A DNA stretch of 64,000 nucleotides, taken from assembly GCA_045597945.1 (NCBI GenBank), contig JAZLLD010000084.1, positions 1 through 64,000 of the forward strand. The letters are read 5' to 3'. This DNA comes from Colimorpha sp045597945. Its GTDB lineage: Bacteria > Bacteroidota > Bacteroidia > Bacteroidales > P3. Position numbers and translations under genes: made by a program. This document shows, in pieces, positions 1-8,535 of this stretch (its first letter is position 1; the number at the start of each line of letters is the position of its first letter). The notes under the pieces were generated by a model. The model saw only the letters and a program-made list of their open reading frames with translations. It had not been told where the DNA came from and did not search any database.

Positions 1-123
1 GCCAAGCAACCAGCTGGGCTGTTCGCCAGAGTTGTCAGTAAGATCGCATCTTTCACTGCATTACAATATGTCAATTATCTCTCGGGGAAACCCCTTGGTC
101 ATATCAAATATGCTCTAGATTAA
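1..123 (+). mobile_element. C-terminal end of an IS982-like transposase (partial)
   Basis: An open frame enters from the left edge and runs 40 codons to TAA at 121-123. The tail has the pattern SKIASFTALQYVN followed by GKPLGHIKYAL, which resembles the C-terminus of IS982-family transposases of Bacteroidota. The bases after the stop (about 122-137, ending AACGGGT) read on the other strand as a start of ACCCGTTGG; IS982 ends often begin with AC, so 137 is my guess for the IS boundary. Only the last 40 residues are present, so the family call rests on motif memory and is not firm. Confidence 0.55.
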
Positions 124-323
124 TTCCGCCAACGGGTTATAAATTCTTTTTTTGCTAGGTCATATAATTTTAGTAATTTTGCAGCCGAAATCGAGTTGCT
201 TGATGTTCGGGGAAGAGGTTTTTGAGCGTCTTCATGTGTCCCTTCAAGCATCTCGATTTCTTCCGCTTCAGAACCGTTCACCGCTGTCTTCTTTGTCGGT
301 TTGGGTTCGCAAAACTCCTTCAT
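120..323 (-). CDS. Small hypothetical protein, probably truncated by the IS
   Basis: A 67-residue frame from ATG at 323; an in-frame TTG at 335 is a second possible start. A good promoter word (TAACTTTGC, minus strand, 345-353) lies just upstream, which argues that this is a transcribed gene. The protein is charged and polar, with no signal peptide or recognisable domain. Its last few codons and stop lie in the presumed terminal repeat of the adjoining IS, so the native C-terminus has probably been replaced. Function unknown. Confidence 0.35.
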   Translation of the reverse strand: MKEFCEPKPTKKTAVNGSEAEEIEMLEGTHEDAQKPLPRTSSNSISAAKLLKLYDLAKKEFITRWRN

Positions 324-344
324 CTCATCTAGCAATTTCAGACT

Positions 345-353
345 GCAAAGTTA
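345..353 (-). promoter_or_regulatory. Bacteroidota -7 promoter element
   Basis: Reads TAACTTTGC on the minus strand, an exact match to the TAnnTTTGC element used by the primary sigma factor in Bacteroidota. It sits 22 bases from the ATG at 323. Confidence 0.5.
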
Positions 354-439
354 CACCTTTTTTCTCAACCAGCACATTTTTTTTCTTGCTCTGCAGATGT
401 TTTTCTTCATTTTCGCAAACTTTCTATTAAAATGGAGTC

Positions 440-640
440 CGGCGAAGTTTCGCTATTCCTTCGCTGTAGCTTCGCTTGTGAAACAATCCGCAAGCCGATG
501 TTTCACACACCCTCAGCCGCGCCTCACCCCCCGCCCTTCCCCCGTTCCTTATCCTATATTTATACTATAGTTATTCCTTATTTATACCTTTTATAATAGT
601 ATAAATATAGTATAACTAAGGTATAACTATAGTATAAATG
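440..640. repeat. AT-rich dispersed repeat, copy 1
   Basis: This stretch has a part with clustered TTCGCT words and a GTGAAACA...TGTTTCAC pair (about 445-510), a C-rich part (about 525-550), then an AT-rich partly palindromic tract (about 546-640) built from TATAACTA/TATAAATA words. The same blocks recur near 46436-46715, some direct and one inverted. No convincing coding frame is present between 354 and 719; it is non-coding apart from this repeat. Confidence 0.65.
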
Positions 641-681
641 GTGGGGCTAGGGCGGGATTAGGTGTGCGGATTAGGTGCTTG

Positions 682-702
682 GGCGAGAAAATATTTTTCG
701 CC
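682..702. promoter_or_regulatory. Near-perfect palindrome upstream of the btuB promoter
   Basis: A 21-base imperfect palindrome with GGCGA and TCGCC ends around an A/T core. It covers the place where the -33 element of the promoter at 720-728 would lie, so it could be an operator. This is position-based inference only. Confidence 0.3.
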
Positions 703-719
703 GAATGAGAAAAAAGTTG

Positions 720-728
720 TAACTTTGC
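720..728 (+). promoter_or_regulatory. Promoter -7 element of the B12 uptake operon
   Basis: TAACTTTGC, exact match to TAnnTTTGC, placed just before the cobalamin riboswitch so that the riboswitch would be at the 5' end of the transcript. Confidence 0.65.
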
Positions 729-737
729 AAACGAATT

Positions 738-895
738 GGTCGCCCCCGGGCGGTAATAGGGAATGCCGTGAAAGTCGGCAACAGTCCCGCTGCTGTAAGC
801 CTATTGTGCTTGCTCCGAAACAGAGCCACTGCGTTGTGTTGCAACAACATGGGAAGGCATCAGAGCAAGAAGACGAAGTCAGAAGACCTGCCAGT
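738..895 (+). promoter_or_regulatory. Cobalamin (AdoCbl) riboswitch
   Basis: The conserved blocks of the cobalamin riboswitch occur in order: GGGAA with GCCGTGAAAGTCGGC near 759-779, ACAGTCCCGCTGCTGTAA (781-798), GAGCCACTG near 823-831, GGGAAGG (851-857), and the B12 box AGTCAGAAGACCTGCC (877-892). The start of the downstream receptor gene follows 45 bases later. In this class B12 binding lowers expression of the downstream uptake genes. The exact 5' edge is approximate. Confidence 0.93.
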
Positions 896-936
896 TCGCA
901 ATATGAATCACCTTCGAGGAAAAGGGGAAATATTAG

Positions 937-2979
937 ATGAAAAAGAGTTTGACATTTGCCATATTAACACTTTTGTGCCTTGCCGGCGTGCAAGCGCAGG
1001 ACACCGTGAAGCGGTCGCTGCCACAGATCAACATCGTTCAGCAGCAGGCCAAGCCTAATGTGGTGCTTTCGCAAACCCCGGTGCAGGTTGTCACCCACCA
1101 AGAAATCGAAAAGCTGGGCGATGCCGTGGTGAGCGACGCCATAAAGCGCATGGCCGGAGCCACACTGAAGGACTATGGCGGCATTGGCGGTATCAAGACT
1201 GTGAGCGTCAGAGGATTGGGAAGCCAGTTCAGCACGCTGGCCATTGATGGCGTGGCCGTGACCGACTGCCAGAACGGCCAAGTGGACCTGGGCCGCTATA
1301 CCTTGGGCAACAGCGGCTATGTGAGTCTTGCTAACGGCCAGGCCGACAGCCGGTTGAACTCGGCACGAGCCTTTGCTGCGGGCAGCATTGTCAACATGGA
1401 GACAGCCCTGCCCCAGTTCGGCGCAAGGCCCTTCAACCTACAGCTCGGCATGGAGGGCGGTTCCTTTGGCTACATCTCCCCCACCCTTGCCTTCCAGCAG
1501 CGACTGGGCCGGCGCAGTTCCATTGCCTTGTGGAGCAACTACACCTCGTCTGAGGGCGACTATCCTTTTACATTATATTATACACCCTCGCACAGCGACA
1601 GCAGCTCGCGCGAGCGCCGCGAGAACTCGCAGGTGAGAATCGGCACTATCGACCTGAATTATTTCTTCCAGCCGGCACAAGGCCGCCAGCTGATGGTGAA
1701 GATGCACTACATGCGCGGCTTTCACGCCCTGCCCGGCCCGGTGGTCTATTATGCTGTCAGAGGGTCGGAACACAGTGAGGAACAATTGTTTTTCGCCCAG
1801 ACTCGCTACCGCCAGACTGGCCGAAACTGGGACTTCCAGCTGTTGGGCAAGCACCAGCAGGGGCAGGACATCTATGAAGACACGGCGGCCCGCAATGCCG
1901 CCCATCTGATACATAATGACTATCACCAGCAAGAGGAATATCTCTCGCAAACCATTCGTTTTCACACTGGTGGCAACCGAAATGAGAGATTCTCGGTCAG
2001 CCTGGCCGCTGACGAATCGCTGAGCCAGTTGCAGAGCAATCTGTCGAAACACAACAAGGTGCAGCGGCTCTCGGTGCTGGGTGCCCTAAGCGCCGAATAT
2101 CAGCCCGAATTCTTCCCCTGGATGAAAGGCGCAAGACTGAAAGCCAACATCTTAGGCACTTGGATTGAGGACTACGAAAGCGGCCAGAAGTCAGCCCCCT
2201 ATGCCAAGTGGTCGCCCTACATAGGGCTGAACTGGCCTGTAGGGAAGTTTGTGCTGCGCTATTACTATAAAGACAACTACCGCGTCCCGAACTTTAACGA
2301 ACTGTATTACTTCACGGTAGGCCGCGAATTGAAGCCCGAAAAAGCCTTGCAGCACAACCTTGGTGCCACTTATCAGAGTGCCCTCATTGAGCTGACCGAA
2401 GAGCACGAGATGCAGCATACCATCACGGCCGACTTGTACCGCAACCAGGTGAGCGACAAGATTATAGCATTCCCAACAAACAATATGTACTTGTGGACCA
2501 TGAAGAACCTGGGCAACGTGCAGATTCTAGGGGCCGACATCACCTACTGCGGCACCCTTAGCGGACTTCTCAACCACCAGACCTACCAACGCTACGAGCT
2601 GAGCCTGGCTCTCGGCTATACCTATCAATATGCCGTGGACCGCACCGACCCTGCAAGCAAATTCTATGGCCACCAGATTCCCTACACTCCGCGCCACAGC
2701 GGCAACATCACCATCACGGCCAACACGCCGTGGGTGGACGTGGGGCTGACCACTTTACTGACCGGCAAGCGCTACAGCCTGCAGCAAAATTCTCCGGAAT
2801 ATTTGGCAAAAGGCTATGTGGACCAAGGCATTACGCTCACACGAAAATTCTACCTCAAACACACCTCACTCACTGCCAAAGCACAAGTGCTAAACATTTT
2901 CAACAAGCAGTACGAGGTGGTGAAGAACTACCCCATGATGGGGCGCAACTTCCGCATTGGCCTGACTTGGAATATATAA
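937..2979 (+). CDS. btuB: TonB-dependent vitamin B12 receptor (BtuB-like)
   Basis: A 680-residue outer-membrane receptor that would import cobalamin through a gated barrel driven by TonB. It has a clear signal peptide (about residues 1-20, ending VQAQ), then a plug domain with the VTHQEIEKLG and VRGLGSQFSTLAIDGV patterns (about 50-110), and a long beta-barrel region ending in aromatic NI. There is no N-terminal CarboxypepD-like domain, so it is not a SusC-type receptor. ATG at 937 is the only start that gives the signal peptide. Substrate assignment comes from the cobalamin riboswitch directly upstream and the BtuG-like gene 20 bases downstream. Confidence 0.85.
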   Translation: MKKSLTFAILTLLCLAGVQAQDTVKRSLPQINIVQQQAKPNVVLSQTPVQVVTHQEIEKLGDAVVSDAIKRMAGATLKDYGGIGGIKTVSVRGLGSQFSTLAIDGVAVTDCQNGQVDLGRYTLGNSGYVSLANGQADSRLNSARAFAAGSIVNMETALPQFGARPFNLQLGMEGGSFGYISPTLAFQQRLGRRSSIALWSNYTSSEGDYPFTLYYTPSHSDSSSRERRENSQVRIGTIDLNYFFQPAQGRQLMVKMHYMRGFHALPGPVVYYAVRGSEHSEEQLFFAQTRYRQTGRNWDFQLLGKHQQGQDIYEDTAARNAAHLIHNDYHQQEEYLSQTIRFHTGGNRNERFSVSLAADESLSQLQSNLSKHNKVQRLSVLGALSAEYQPEFFPWMKGARLKANILGTWIEDYESGQKSAPYAKWSPYIGLNWPVGKFVLRYYYKDNYRVPNFNELYYFTVGRELKPEKALQHNLGATYQSALIELTEEHEMQHTITADLYRNQVSDKIIAFPTNNMYLWTMKNLGNVQILGADITYCGTLSGLLNHQTYQRYELSLALGYTYQYAVDRTDPASKFYGHQIPYTPRHSGNITITANTPWVDVGLTTLLTGKRYSLQQNSPEYLAKGYVDQGITLTRKFYLKHTSLTAKAQVLNIFNKQYEVVKNYPMMGRNFRIGLTWNI

Positions 2980-2999
2980 CATAAAAAAACTGAAACATA

Positions 3000-4064
3000 A
3001 TGAAAAGAGAACTATTTTTTGGCATCATCTGCACCCTCGCAATGGCTCTTGCATCCTGCGAGAAAGACCCCCAACCCAATCCCACACCTGACAGCACAAA
3101 AACCATCATCGGCTATGCCCTCAACGAAGGCAACTGGGGCGGCAACAACGCCTCCATCACCCTCATCACCACCGAGGGCGCAGAAAAGAACTGGTTTGCC
3201 AACAACAATGACCGAGGCCTTGGCGAATTGGCCCAGGACATCATCCACTATGGCAGCCGACTCTACGTCACGGTCTCTGGATCCGGAAAAGTGGAAGTAC
3301 TTGACGCACAGAGTGGCAAAAGCATTAAGCAGATAGATTTCGGCACAAAATATCCGCGCTACATGGTGGCACATGAGGGCAAGATTTATGTGACCAGCTA
3401 CGACAAAACCGTGGTCAGAATAGACACTGCGGCACTGGAAATCGAGGCCACCTGCCGGCTGAGCGGCCTCCAGCCTGAGCAACTTTGCGTGGTAGGCAAC
3501 AACCTGTATGTCTGCAACTGCTGGGAGAACGGCACTGACGGCAACGCACGCTACGACAGCACTATCTCGGTGGTGAATCTGGCGACCTTCATCGAAACCG
3601 ACAAAATCCAGGTTTCTGCCAATCCTGGAAAGATAAAGGCTATTGACAATCACCGCTTTATTGTATCTTGCGCCGGCGACTACAACGACCCCTCGCGGCC
3701 TGCAGCAACCTATGTGGTTGACGTGAACGACAACAGCAAGCATGCGCTGGATATTGCTGCAAGCAACTTTGATGTGTGCGGTTCAAAAGTATTTATGTAT
3801 GCCACGGAATATGACGCCCATTGGAATACCACGACAAGTTTTTACACCATGGACATCAGCACTTTGGCCACCACGCCCATCCTCACCGGATATAGCGCAG
3901 AACTCAGTAGCGCCTATTCCATCAATGTGAATCCTAACACCCAGGAAATCTTCATCGCCAACAGTGTTTACGGTGCCAATTCCGACCTCTACATTTTCTC
4001 GGCTAACGGCGAAAAAAAGCGCCAAGAAGAGACCGGAATTTTCACCAATAAAGTAGCTTTTTAA
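3000..4064 (+). CDS. btuG: BtuG-like surface lipoprotein, beta-propeller (DUF5074/YncE-like)
   Basis: A 354-residue protein with a lipoprotein signal (MKRELFFGIICTLAMALASC, lipobox Cys at 20) followed by repeated propeller blades of the YncE/DUF5074 type (patterns such as GKIYVTSYDKTVVRIDT, NLYVCNCW, IFIANSVY). In gut Bacteroides, BtuG is a seven-bladed surface lipoprotein that binds B12 very tightly and caps the BtuB barrel; it is encoded beside btuB. Here the gene lies 20 bases after the receptor in the same riboswitch-controlled unit, which supports that role. Other propeller lipoproteins share the fold, so the B12 call depends on context. Confidence 0.75.
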   Translation: MKRELFFGIICTLAMALASCEKDPQPNPTPDSTKTIIGYALNEGNWGGNNASITLITTEGAEKNWFANNNDRGLGELAQDIIHYGSRLYVTVSGSGKVEVLDAQSGKSIKQIDFGTKYPRYMVAHEGKIYVTSYDKTVVRIDTAALEIEATCRLSGLQPEQLCVVGNNLYVCNCWENGTDGNARYDSTISVVNLATFIETDKIQVSANPGKIKAIDNHRFIVSCAGDYNDPSRPAATYVVDVNDNSKHALDIAASNFDVCGSKVFMYATEYDAHWNTTTSFYTMDISTLATTPILTGYSAELSSAYSINVNPNTQEIFIANSVYGANSDLYIFSANGEKKRQEETGIFTNKVAF

Positions 4065-4095
4065 AATAGTTTCTTTGTAATTTAAAAAAAAGTTG

Positions 4096-4104
4096 TATTT
4101 TTGC
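4096..4104 (+). promoter_or_regulatory. Promoter -7 element of the porin pair
   Basis: TATTTTTGC fits TAnnTTTGC exactly; a TTTG at 4074-4077 lies 18 bases upstream, the usual spacing to a -33 element. The transcript would start about at the hairpin at 4100-4148. Confidence 0.6.
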
Positions 4105-4148
4105 ATATTCAAATCTTGCCCATTTCAGACGAGATTTGAATATGCAAA
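4100..4148. promoter_or_regulatory. Perfect 17-bp inverted repeat in the 5' leader
   Basis: Arms 4100-4116 and 4132-4148 are perfect reverse complements of 17 bases (TTTGCATATTCAAATCT), with a 15-base loop. The left arm overlaps the promoter's -7 element. In RNA it would put a strong stem near the 5' end of the message; in DNA it could be a dimeric operator. Confidence 0.7.
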
Positions 4149-4179
4149 TTTACTTATTGAGAAAAATAAAATATTATAG

Positions 4180-5016
4180 ATGAAAAAGATAGTTCTTACT
4201 TTAGCCCTGGCCATCTTCGCCTTTGCAGCTAACGCGCAGCTCGTCATCAGTGCCAATATTGGAGGCGCAATGACTTCTGGTACCACTTTCTCTCAGACCA
4301 AAGTCACCGGCGGTCTGGAGTACACCCGCTCTAACGACATCGCAATGCCCAAGTCCACCACACTGACCGGCGGCATCAAAATCGGTTATCAGTTTGGCAA
4401 GTGCCAGGCTGGTGTGGCAGGTTCTTTCACCCAAGTTTCCGGCGAGAATCTGCCATTGGATCCCACCATCGTTCCCATCATTCAGAATGTGGTTGAAGGC
4501 ATGATCACCACCGGCAGCATGACCTCCAAGGCCTCCTCCTTCTGCGTGGCCCCCTACTTCCGCTACGATATCATCAAGGCTGGCGACGTTTCGCTCTTTG
4601 CCGAGCTCAACCTGCTCTACGCCAAGTCCATGTCGCCCACTTGCACCGCACACGTCCACGACAGCAGCATTCTGATGCCTTTCGTTCACGACACCGTTGG
4701 CACCTTCCCCCACCCCATGGATGTGACCACCATGGGCGCAAGCATCGTTCCCGGCCTCAGCTGGCAACTTTCCACCCATTGCGGCATCGACCTTTATCTT
4801 GACTTCCTGGCATTTGCCTACAGCCAGGCCACCACAGTTCGCACCGATTTCGACTGGAGTTTCCGCTTCGTCGGCACCACACTGATTTCTGAATACACCG
4901 AAGTGACCACTACCACCAAAGAGCAGAATTTCGGCGCATCTATTACCGGCACCCCCCTGCTCACCAATGTTGGCGCAAACAACTGGGTACGTGTAGGTTT
5001 CAACTTTACTTTCTAA
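4180..5016 (+). CDS. Outer-membrane beta-barrel protein (porin-like) 1
   Basis: A 278-residue protein with a signal peptide (about 1-19, ending ANAQ) and alternating barrel strands; it ends NWVRVGFNFTF, with the terminal Phe typical of proteins inserted by the BAM complex. It resembles small 8-stranded outer-membrane barrels common in Bacteroidota. The next gene, 13 bases downstream, is a clear paralogue sharing LTGG.KVGYQFG, APYFRY and IVPGLSWQL-like stretches. No substrate can be assigned. Confidence 0.75.
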   Translation: MKKIVLTLALAIFAFAANAQLVISANIGGAMTSGTTFSQTKVTGGLEYTRSNDIAMPKSTTLTGGIKIGYQFGKCQAGVAGSFTQVSGENLPLDPTIVPIIQNVVEGMITTGSMTSKASSFCVAPYFRYDIIKAGDVSLFAELNLLYAKSMSPTCTAHVHDSSILMPFVHDTVGTFPHPMDVTTMGASIVPGLSWQLSTHCGIDLYLDFLAFAYSQATTVRTDFDWSFRFVGTTLISEYTEVTTTTKEQNFGASITGTPLLTNVGANNWVRVGFNFTF

Positions 5017-5029
5017 GCAATTTTGAATC

Positions 5030-5905
5030 ATGAAGAAATTATTCCTTTCCATCATACTCATGGCATTCATGGCATCTGCCAGTGCGCAGTTCGCCGTTAG
5101 TGCCCATCTGGGAGGGTCCTACCTTACAGGTGGGTCCACCTTCTCAGCCGTCCATCACGGCGTTTCCATGATGCTGACCGACAGCGTCTACAACGTTGAC
5201 ATGGATCCTGTTAACAACGACACTCCTCTCAATCTGACTGGCGGACTGAAGGTCGGTTATCAGTTTGGTTCTATCCAGGTAGGCCTTTCCGGCAGCTTCA
5301 GCTACAGCTATGTCAAGGGAGACTTCACCCCACAGGACTATAACCGCCACAATTTCAACCTCAAACCGTCTGACAAGCTGAACCTGAACTGGCAGTACGA
5401 CGACCTGCAAGGTTGGTACAACCGCCGCCAGACCAGCTTCACCATCGCACCTTATTTCCGCTACGAGGTCATCCAGCTTGGCGATGTGGCATTCTTCCTC
5501 GAATTGGATGCATTCTTCACCAAGATGAACCAGCCCAAGCGCCATGAGTTCCTCGACTTCTACCATGCCGAGATGCACCACACCATCGACAAAGATTCTA
5601 CCATCCTTGACGAAGCCACCATCTTGGGCGCTCAGATCATCCCCGGCCTCAGCTGGCAGTTGGCAGAGCACTGCAACATTGAACTTTATTTCGACATCCT
5701 CGCACTGGGCTACTCACAATGCAAGGAGACAGTCGTCAGCGTTCAGGACGAATACATGACTACGCCTCCATACGTCCTCTCACTCCGCACTACCGTCACC
5801 GACGAAATCACTACCAAGAATATCGGGTTTGGCACCAACGGCATTCCCACCATCGCTGCCAACTCTCGCAACTGGGTGCGCATAGGTTTCAACTATACAT
5901 TCTAA
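5030..5905 (+). CDS. Outer-membrane beta-barrel protein (porin-like) 2
   Basis: A 291-residue paralogue of the preceding gene: signal peptide (about 1-19, ending SASAQ), shared GGLKVGYQFG, FTIAPYFRYEV and IPGLSWQLAEHC motifs, and the same C-terminal NWVRIGFNYTF. The two genes are 13 bases apart and end at a strong hairpin, so they form a two-gene transcript. The loops differ more than the strands, as expected for duplicated surface barrels. Function beyond an outer-membrane location is not visible. Confidence 0.75.
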   Translation: MKKLFLSIILMAFMASASAQFAVSAHLGGSYLTGGSTFSAVHHGVSMMLTDSVYNVDMDPVNNDTPLNLTGGLKVGYQFGSIQVGLSGSFSYSYVKGDFTPQDYNRHNFNLKPSDKLNLNWQYDDLQGWYNRRQTSFTIAPYFRYEVIQLGDVAFFLELDAFFTKMNQPKRHEFLDFYHAEMHHTIDKDSTILDEATILGAQIIPGLSWQLAEHCNIELYFDILALGYSQCKETVVSVQDEYMTTPPYVLSLRTTVTDEITTKNIGFGTNGIPTIAANSRNWVRIGFNYTF

Positions 5906-5928
5906 AGACTAGAATTACCCAAGATGCC

Positions 5929-5956
5929 AATCCCCGCATGACTGCATGTGGGGATT
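5929..5956. terminator. Hairpin terminator after the porin pair
   Basis: A 12-bp stem (5929-5940 with 5945-5956, one G-U pair) with a 4-base loop, located 24 bases after the stop of the second porin. The following T-run is weak. Confidence 0.6.
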
Positions 5957-5998
5957 GTCATTTGAAGCATATAATAATGATACGCGCGTAAAGAGCCA

Positions 5999-6496
5999 AT
6001 GCAATATCTGTCGCACTATAGTTCGCCACTTGGTCCCATCACCCTTGCCAGTGATGGCCAGGCGCTCATCGGCCTATGGTTCGACGGACAGAAATATTTT
6101 GGCAGCACAATCTTCTCGGCACAAAACGACGACAGCCTACCGGTCTTTAACGAAACCAGACGTTGGCTGGACCAATATTTCGCCGGCCATTATCCCAACT
6201 TCACCCCCGAGCTGAAGCTGATAGGATCTGATTTCCGGCAACTTGTGTGGAAGAACCTGTTATCCATACCTTACGGCAATACTACAACATACAAGGCCAT
6301 TGGGCAAAAAGTGGCCCAAGCGCAAGGCCGTGCCAGCATGTCGGCCCAAGCTGTAGGCGGCGCAGTCGGGCACAATCCCATCTCCATCATCATCCCATGC
6401 CACAGAGTGATAAGCACCAGCGGAAACCTTACAGGCTACGCCGGCGGATTATCCAGAAAAGAACAATTACTACAAATAGAACACCAAGCAATATGA
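5999..6496 (+). CDS. ogt: Methylated-DNA--protein-cysteine methyltransferase
   Basis: A 165-residue DNA repair protein that moves the alkyl group from O6-alkylguanine (and O4-alkylthymine) to its own cysteine. The active-site motif IPCHRVI is present, with the helix-turn-helix region LLSIPYGNTTTYKAIG before it and the GNLTGYAGGL segment after it. The length fits the Ogt type with a short N-terminal domain. It starts the seven-gene run that ends with glutaminase; its TGA overlaps the next ATG. Confidence 0.93.
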   Translation: MQYLSHYSSPLGPITLASDGQALIGLWFDGQKYFGSTIFSAQNDDSLPVFNETRRWLDQYFAGHYPNFTPELKLIGSDFRQLVWKNLLSIPYGNTTTYKAIGQKVAQAQGRASMSAQAVGGAVGHNPISIIIPCHRVISTSGNLTGYAGGLSRKEQLLQIEHQAI

Positions 6497-7242
6497 AGAA
6501 GATTTTTTACACTATCGCCTTAGCAGCGATGGCATGCCTGGCAGCTTGCCACAACGACCATCAGATTTACTGGGAGAAGGCCGAAGCCTCCGGCTATTCA
6601 AACAAAGGCATTGCCATAGACTTAAGCGCAGAGATTCCCGCCCCTACCGACAAGGCTGCTAAAACCATGAGAGCCAATGTTATTGACTTGGCCATGGCAA
6701 GATTTGCCGAGAACAATGTCGACTTTGAAATTTCCTACGACGACATGAACAAGAATTTCGAGCAGATCCGCAAGCACTACAAAGATGACGAGGGGAGCGG
6801 CAACAGCACGGTCGAAATTGCATTCAAGCCCATAGAGTGCAACGACTATCTTGTTGTCTTCCAGCACGATTTCATAGAGCAAATTGGCGACACCAAAGGC
6901 TATGCCTCTAGAGAATACCACATCCTTAGCCGCAAAAACGGCAAAGCCATCTTGGACCAGAACATCTGGAAGAGCAGCGGCAATCGTAAGATAAACAAAC
7001 TATTATCCGAGAAGTACGCTGAGCTTTCGGCCATATCCTATTCCAGAAAAGAGCTGAAGGCACTCTGCAAACAGACTCGGGATGAGTTCGACCTTCTTGT
7101 CACTCCCGATTCACTATTCTACATCCGGGAAAACAATGTTCCCACCGGCAACGGGATAAAAAAAATCGGGTTCTCAGCCCTGGAAGTTGCTGATTTCATG
7201 AAGGAAGACTGCCCCATCTTTCAATACTGGAAAAACAATTGA
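6493..7242 (+). CDS. Lipoprotein, possibly DUF3298-like
   Basis: A 249-residue protein whose ATG overlaps the ogt stop (ATGA). I placed the start at 6493 because it gives a clean lipoprotein signal, MKKIFYTIALAAMACLAAC. The C-terminal part has a pattern like RsiV/DUF3298 domains (a TPDSLFYI strand followed by KKIGFSALEVADFM), but the resemblance is weak. It would be tethered to a membrane on the periplasmic side or exported to the surface. Role unknown; translational coupling ties its expression to ogt. Confidence 0.6.
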   Translation: MKKIFYTIALAAMACLAACHNDHQIYWEKAEASGYSNKGIAIDLSAEIPAPTDKAAKTMRANVIDLAMARFAENNVDFEISYDDMNKNFEQIRKHYKDDEGSGNSTVEIAFKPIECNDYLVVFQHDFIEQIGDTKGYASREYHILSRKNGKAILDQNIWKSSGNRKINKLLSEKYAELSAISYSRKELKALCKQTRDEFDLLVTPDSLFYIRENNVPTGNGIKKIGFSALEVADFMKEDCPIFQYWKNN

Positions 7243-7291
7243 TGCCGCAACATTATTTACAACCTATCCTCAACAATAAAATACAACTATC

Positions 7292-7813
7292 ATGAACGAA
7301 GTTATCAATACCATCATGCAGCGCCGCAGCTGCCGCAGTTTCGACCCCAACAAAATGCCATCCACTGACGCCATCCAGCAGATTGCCGAGGCAGGAACTT
7401 GGTCGCCCACCAGCCGTGGCATGCAGAATCCAATCATTATTGCCGTGACTAACAAGGAGATGCGCGACCGCATTTCCCGCATGAATGCCGCCGTCATGGG
7501 TGCAGATTCCGACCCATTCTACGGCGCACCCTGCATGCTCATCGTACTGGTCAAAGAATCCCCCAACGCAGCCTACGACGGCCCTATCGTCATGCAGACC
7601 ATGATGTTAGCCGCCCACTCACTGGGACTGAACACCTGCTGGATTCACCGTGCCAAAGAAGAATTTGAAAGTGAAGAGGGCAAACAAATCCTCCGCAACC
7701 TCGGCATCGAGGGCGACTATATCGGCATCGGCCATCTGGCCTTAGGCTATGCAGATGCCCCCATCCCCGAGCCCAAGCCCCGCAAAGAAGACTATATCTA
7801 CTGGATCAAATAA
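7292..7813 (+). CDS. Nitroreductase-family protein
   Basis: A 173-residue flavin (FMN) oxidoreductase of the short nitroreductase family. The N-terminal pattern IMQRRSCRSFDP, the SPTSRGMQNP segment and the C-terminal IGIGHLALGYA are typical FMN-contact regions. It likely reduces an organic substrate with NAD(P)H, but the natural substrate cannot be told. It lies 49 bases after the lipoprotein and 12 bases before the cyclophilin gene. Confidence 0.85.
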   Translation: MNEVINTIMQRRSCRSFDPNKMPSTDAIQQIAEAGTWSPTSRGMQNPIIIAVTNKEMRDRISRMNAAVMGADSDPFYGAPCMLIVLVKESPNAAYDGPIVMQTMMLAAHSLGLNTCWIHRAKEEFESEEGKQILRNLGIEGDYIGIGHLALGYADAPIPEPKPRKEDYIYWIK

Positions 7814-7825
7814 CATACGCTACGC

Positions 7826-8527
7826 ATGAAAAAGATTACGTTGCACTTAGTTGCATTATGTTGCGTGCTGTTTTTCAGTTGCGGACAGCAGCCTTCGCCA
7901 ACAGAGGCAGAACAGCAGTATGAAGTTACCCTCAGCACTACCGAAGGCGACATCACCGTGCTGCTTTACAACGACACACCGCTCCACCGCGACAATTTCG
8001 TACAACAGGCCGAGTCTGGCTATTTTGACTCCACATTATTCCACCGAGTCATTCGCGATTTCATGATCCAGGCCGGAGACCCCACCAGCAAACAAGCAGC
8101 GCCCGGCGAATTCATTGGCAATGAGGGCGCTGAACCAACCATCCCCGCCGAATTCTGCTATCCCAAACATTTCCACAAACGCGGTGCCCTGGCTGCCGCT
8201 CGCGAAAGCGACGATGTCAACCCCCAGAAGGAAAGCTCTGCCTATCAATTCTATATCGTCTGCGGAAGAACTTTCCCCACCGACTCGCTTCTCGACATGG
8301 CCGACAGCCGAATGTATGCCTACAGCGGCCAGCACATCACCCCCGAGCTGCGCGAATATTATCGCAACAACCCCGGAACGCCGCACCTCGATGCCAGCTA
8401 TACCGTTTTTGGCGAAGTGGTTAAAGGAATGGACATTGTGGAAAAAATACAAACATCGGCAACCGACACCAACGATCGCCCACTTCAAGACATACGGATT
8501 CTTAGCACCAAAGTCAGCAAGAAATAA
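7826..8527 (+). CDS. Cyclophilin-type peptidyl-prolyl isomerase lipoprotein
   Basis: A 233-residue protein with a lipoprotein signal (ending LFFSCG, Cys at 19) and a cyclophilin domain. Motifs visible are FVQQAESGYFDSTLFHRVI, FMIQAGDP, GALAAARE (in place of the usual GxxSMA), YQFYIV and YTVFGEVVKGMDIV. It should catalyse cis-trans isomerisation of prolyl bonds in the cell envelope. A loop of about 45 residues before YTVFGEV is longer than in E. coli PpiA, as in many Bacteroidota homologues. Confidence 0.88.
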   Translation: MKKITLHLVALCCVLFFSCGQQPSPTEAEQQYEVTLSTTEGDITVLLYNDTPLHRDNFVQQAESGYFDSTLFHRVIRDFMIQAGDPTSKQAAPGEFIGNEGAEPTIPAEFCYPKHFHKRGALAAARESDDVNPQKESSAYQFYIVCGRTFPTDSLLDMADSRMYAYSGQHITPELREYYRNNPGTPHLDASYTVFGEVVKGMDIVEKIQTSATDTNDRPLQDIRILSTKVSKK

Positions 8528-8535
8528 CGCAACCT

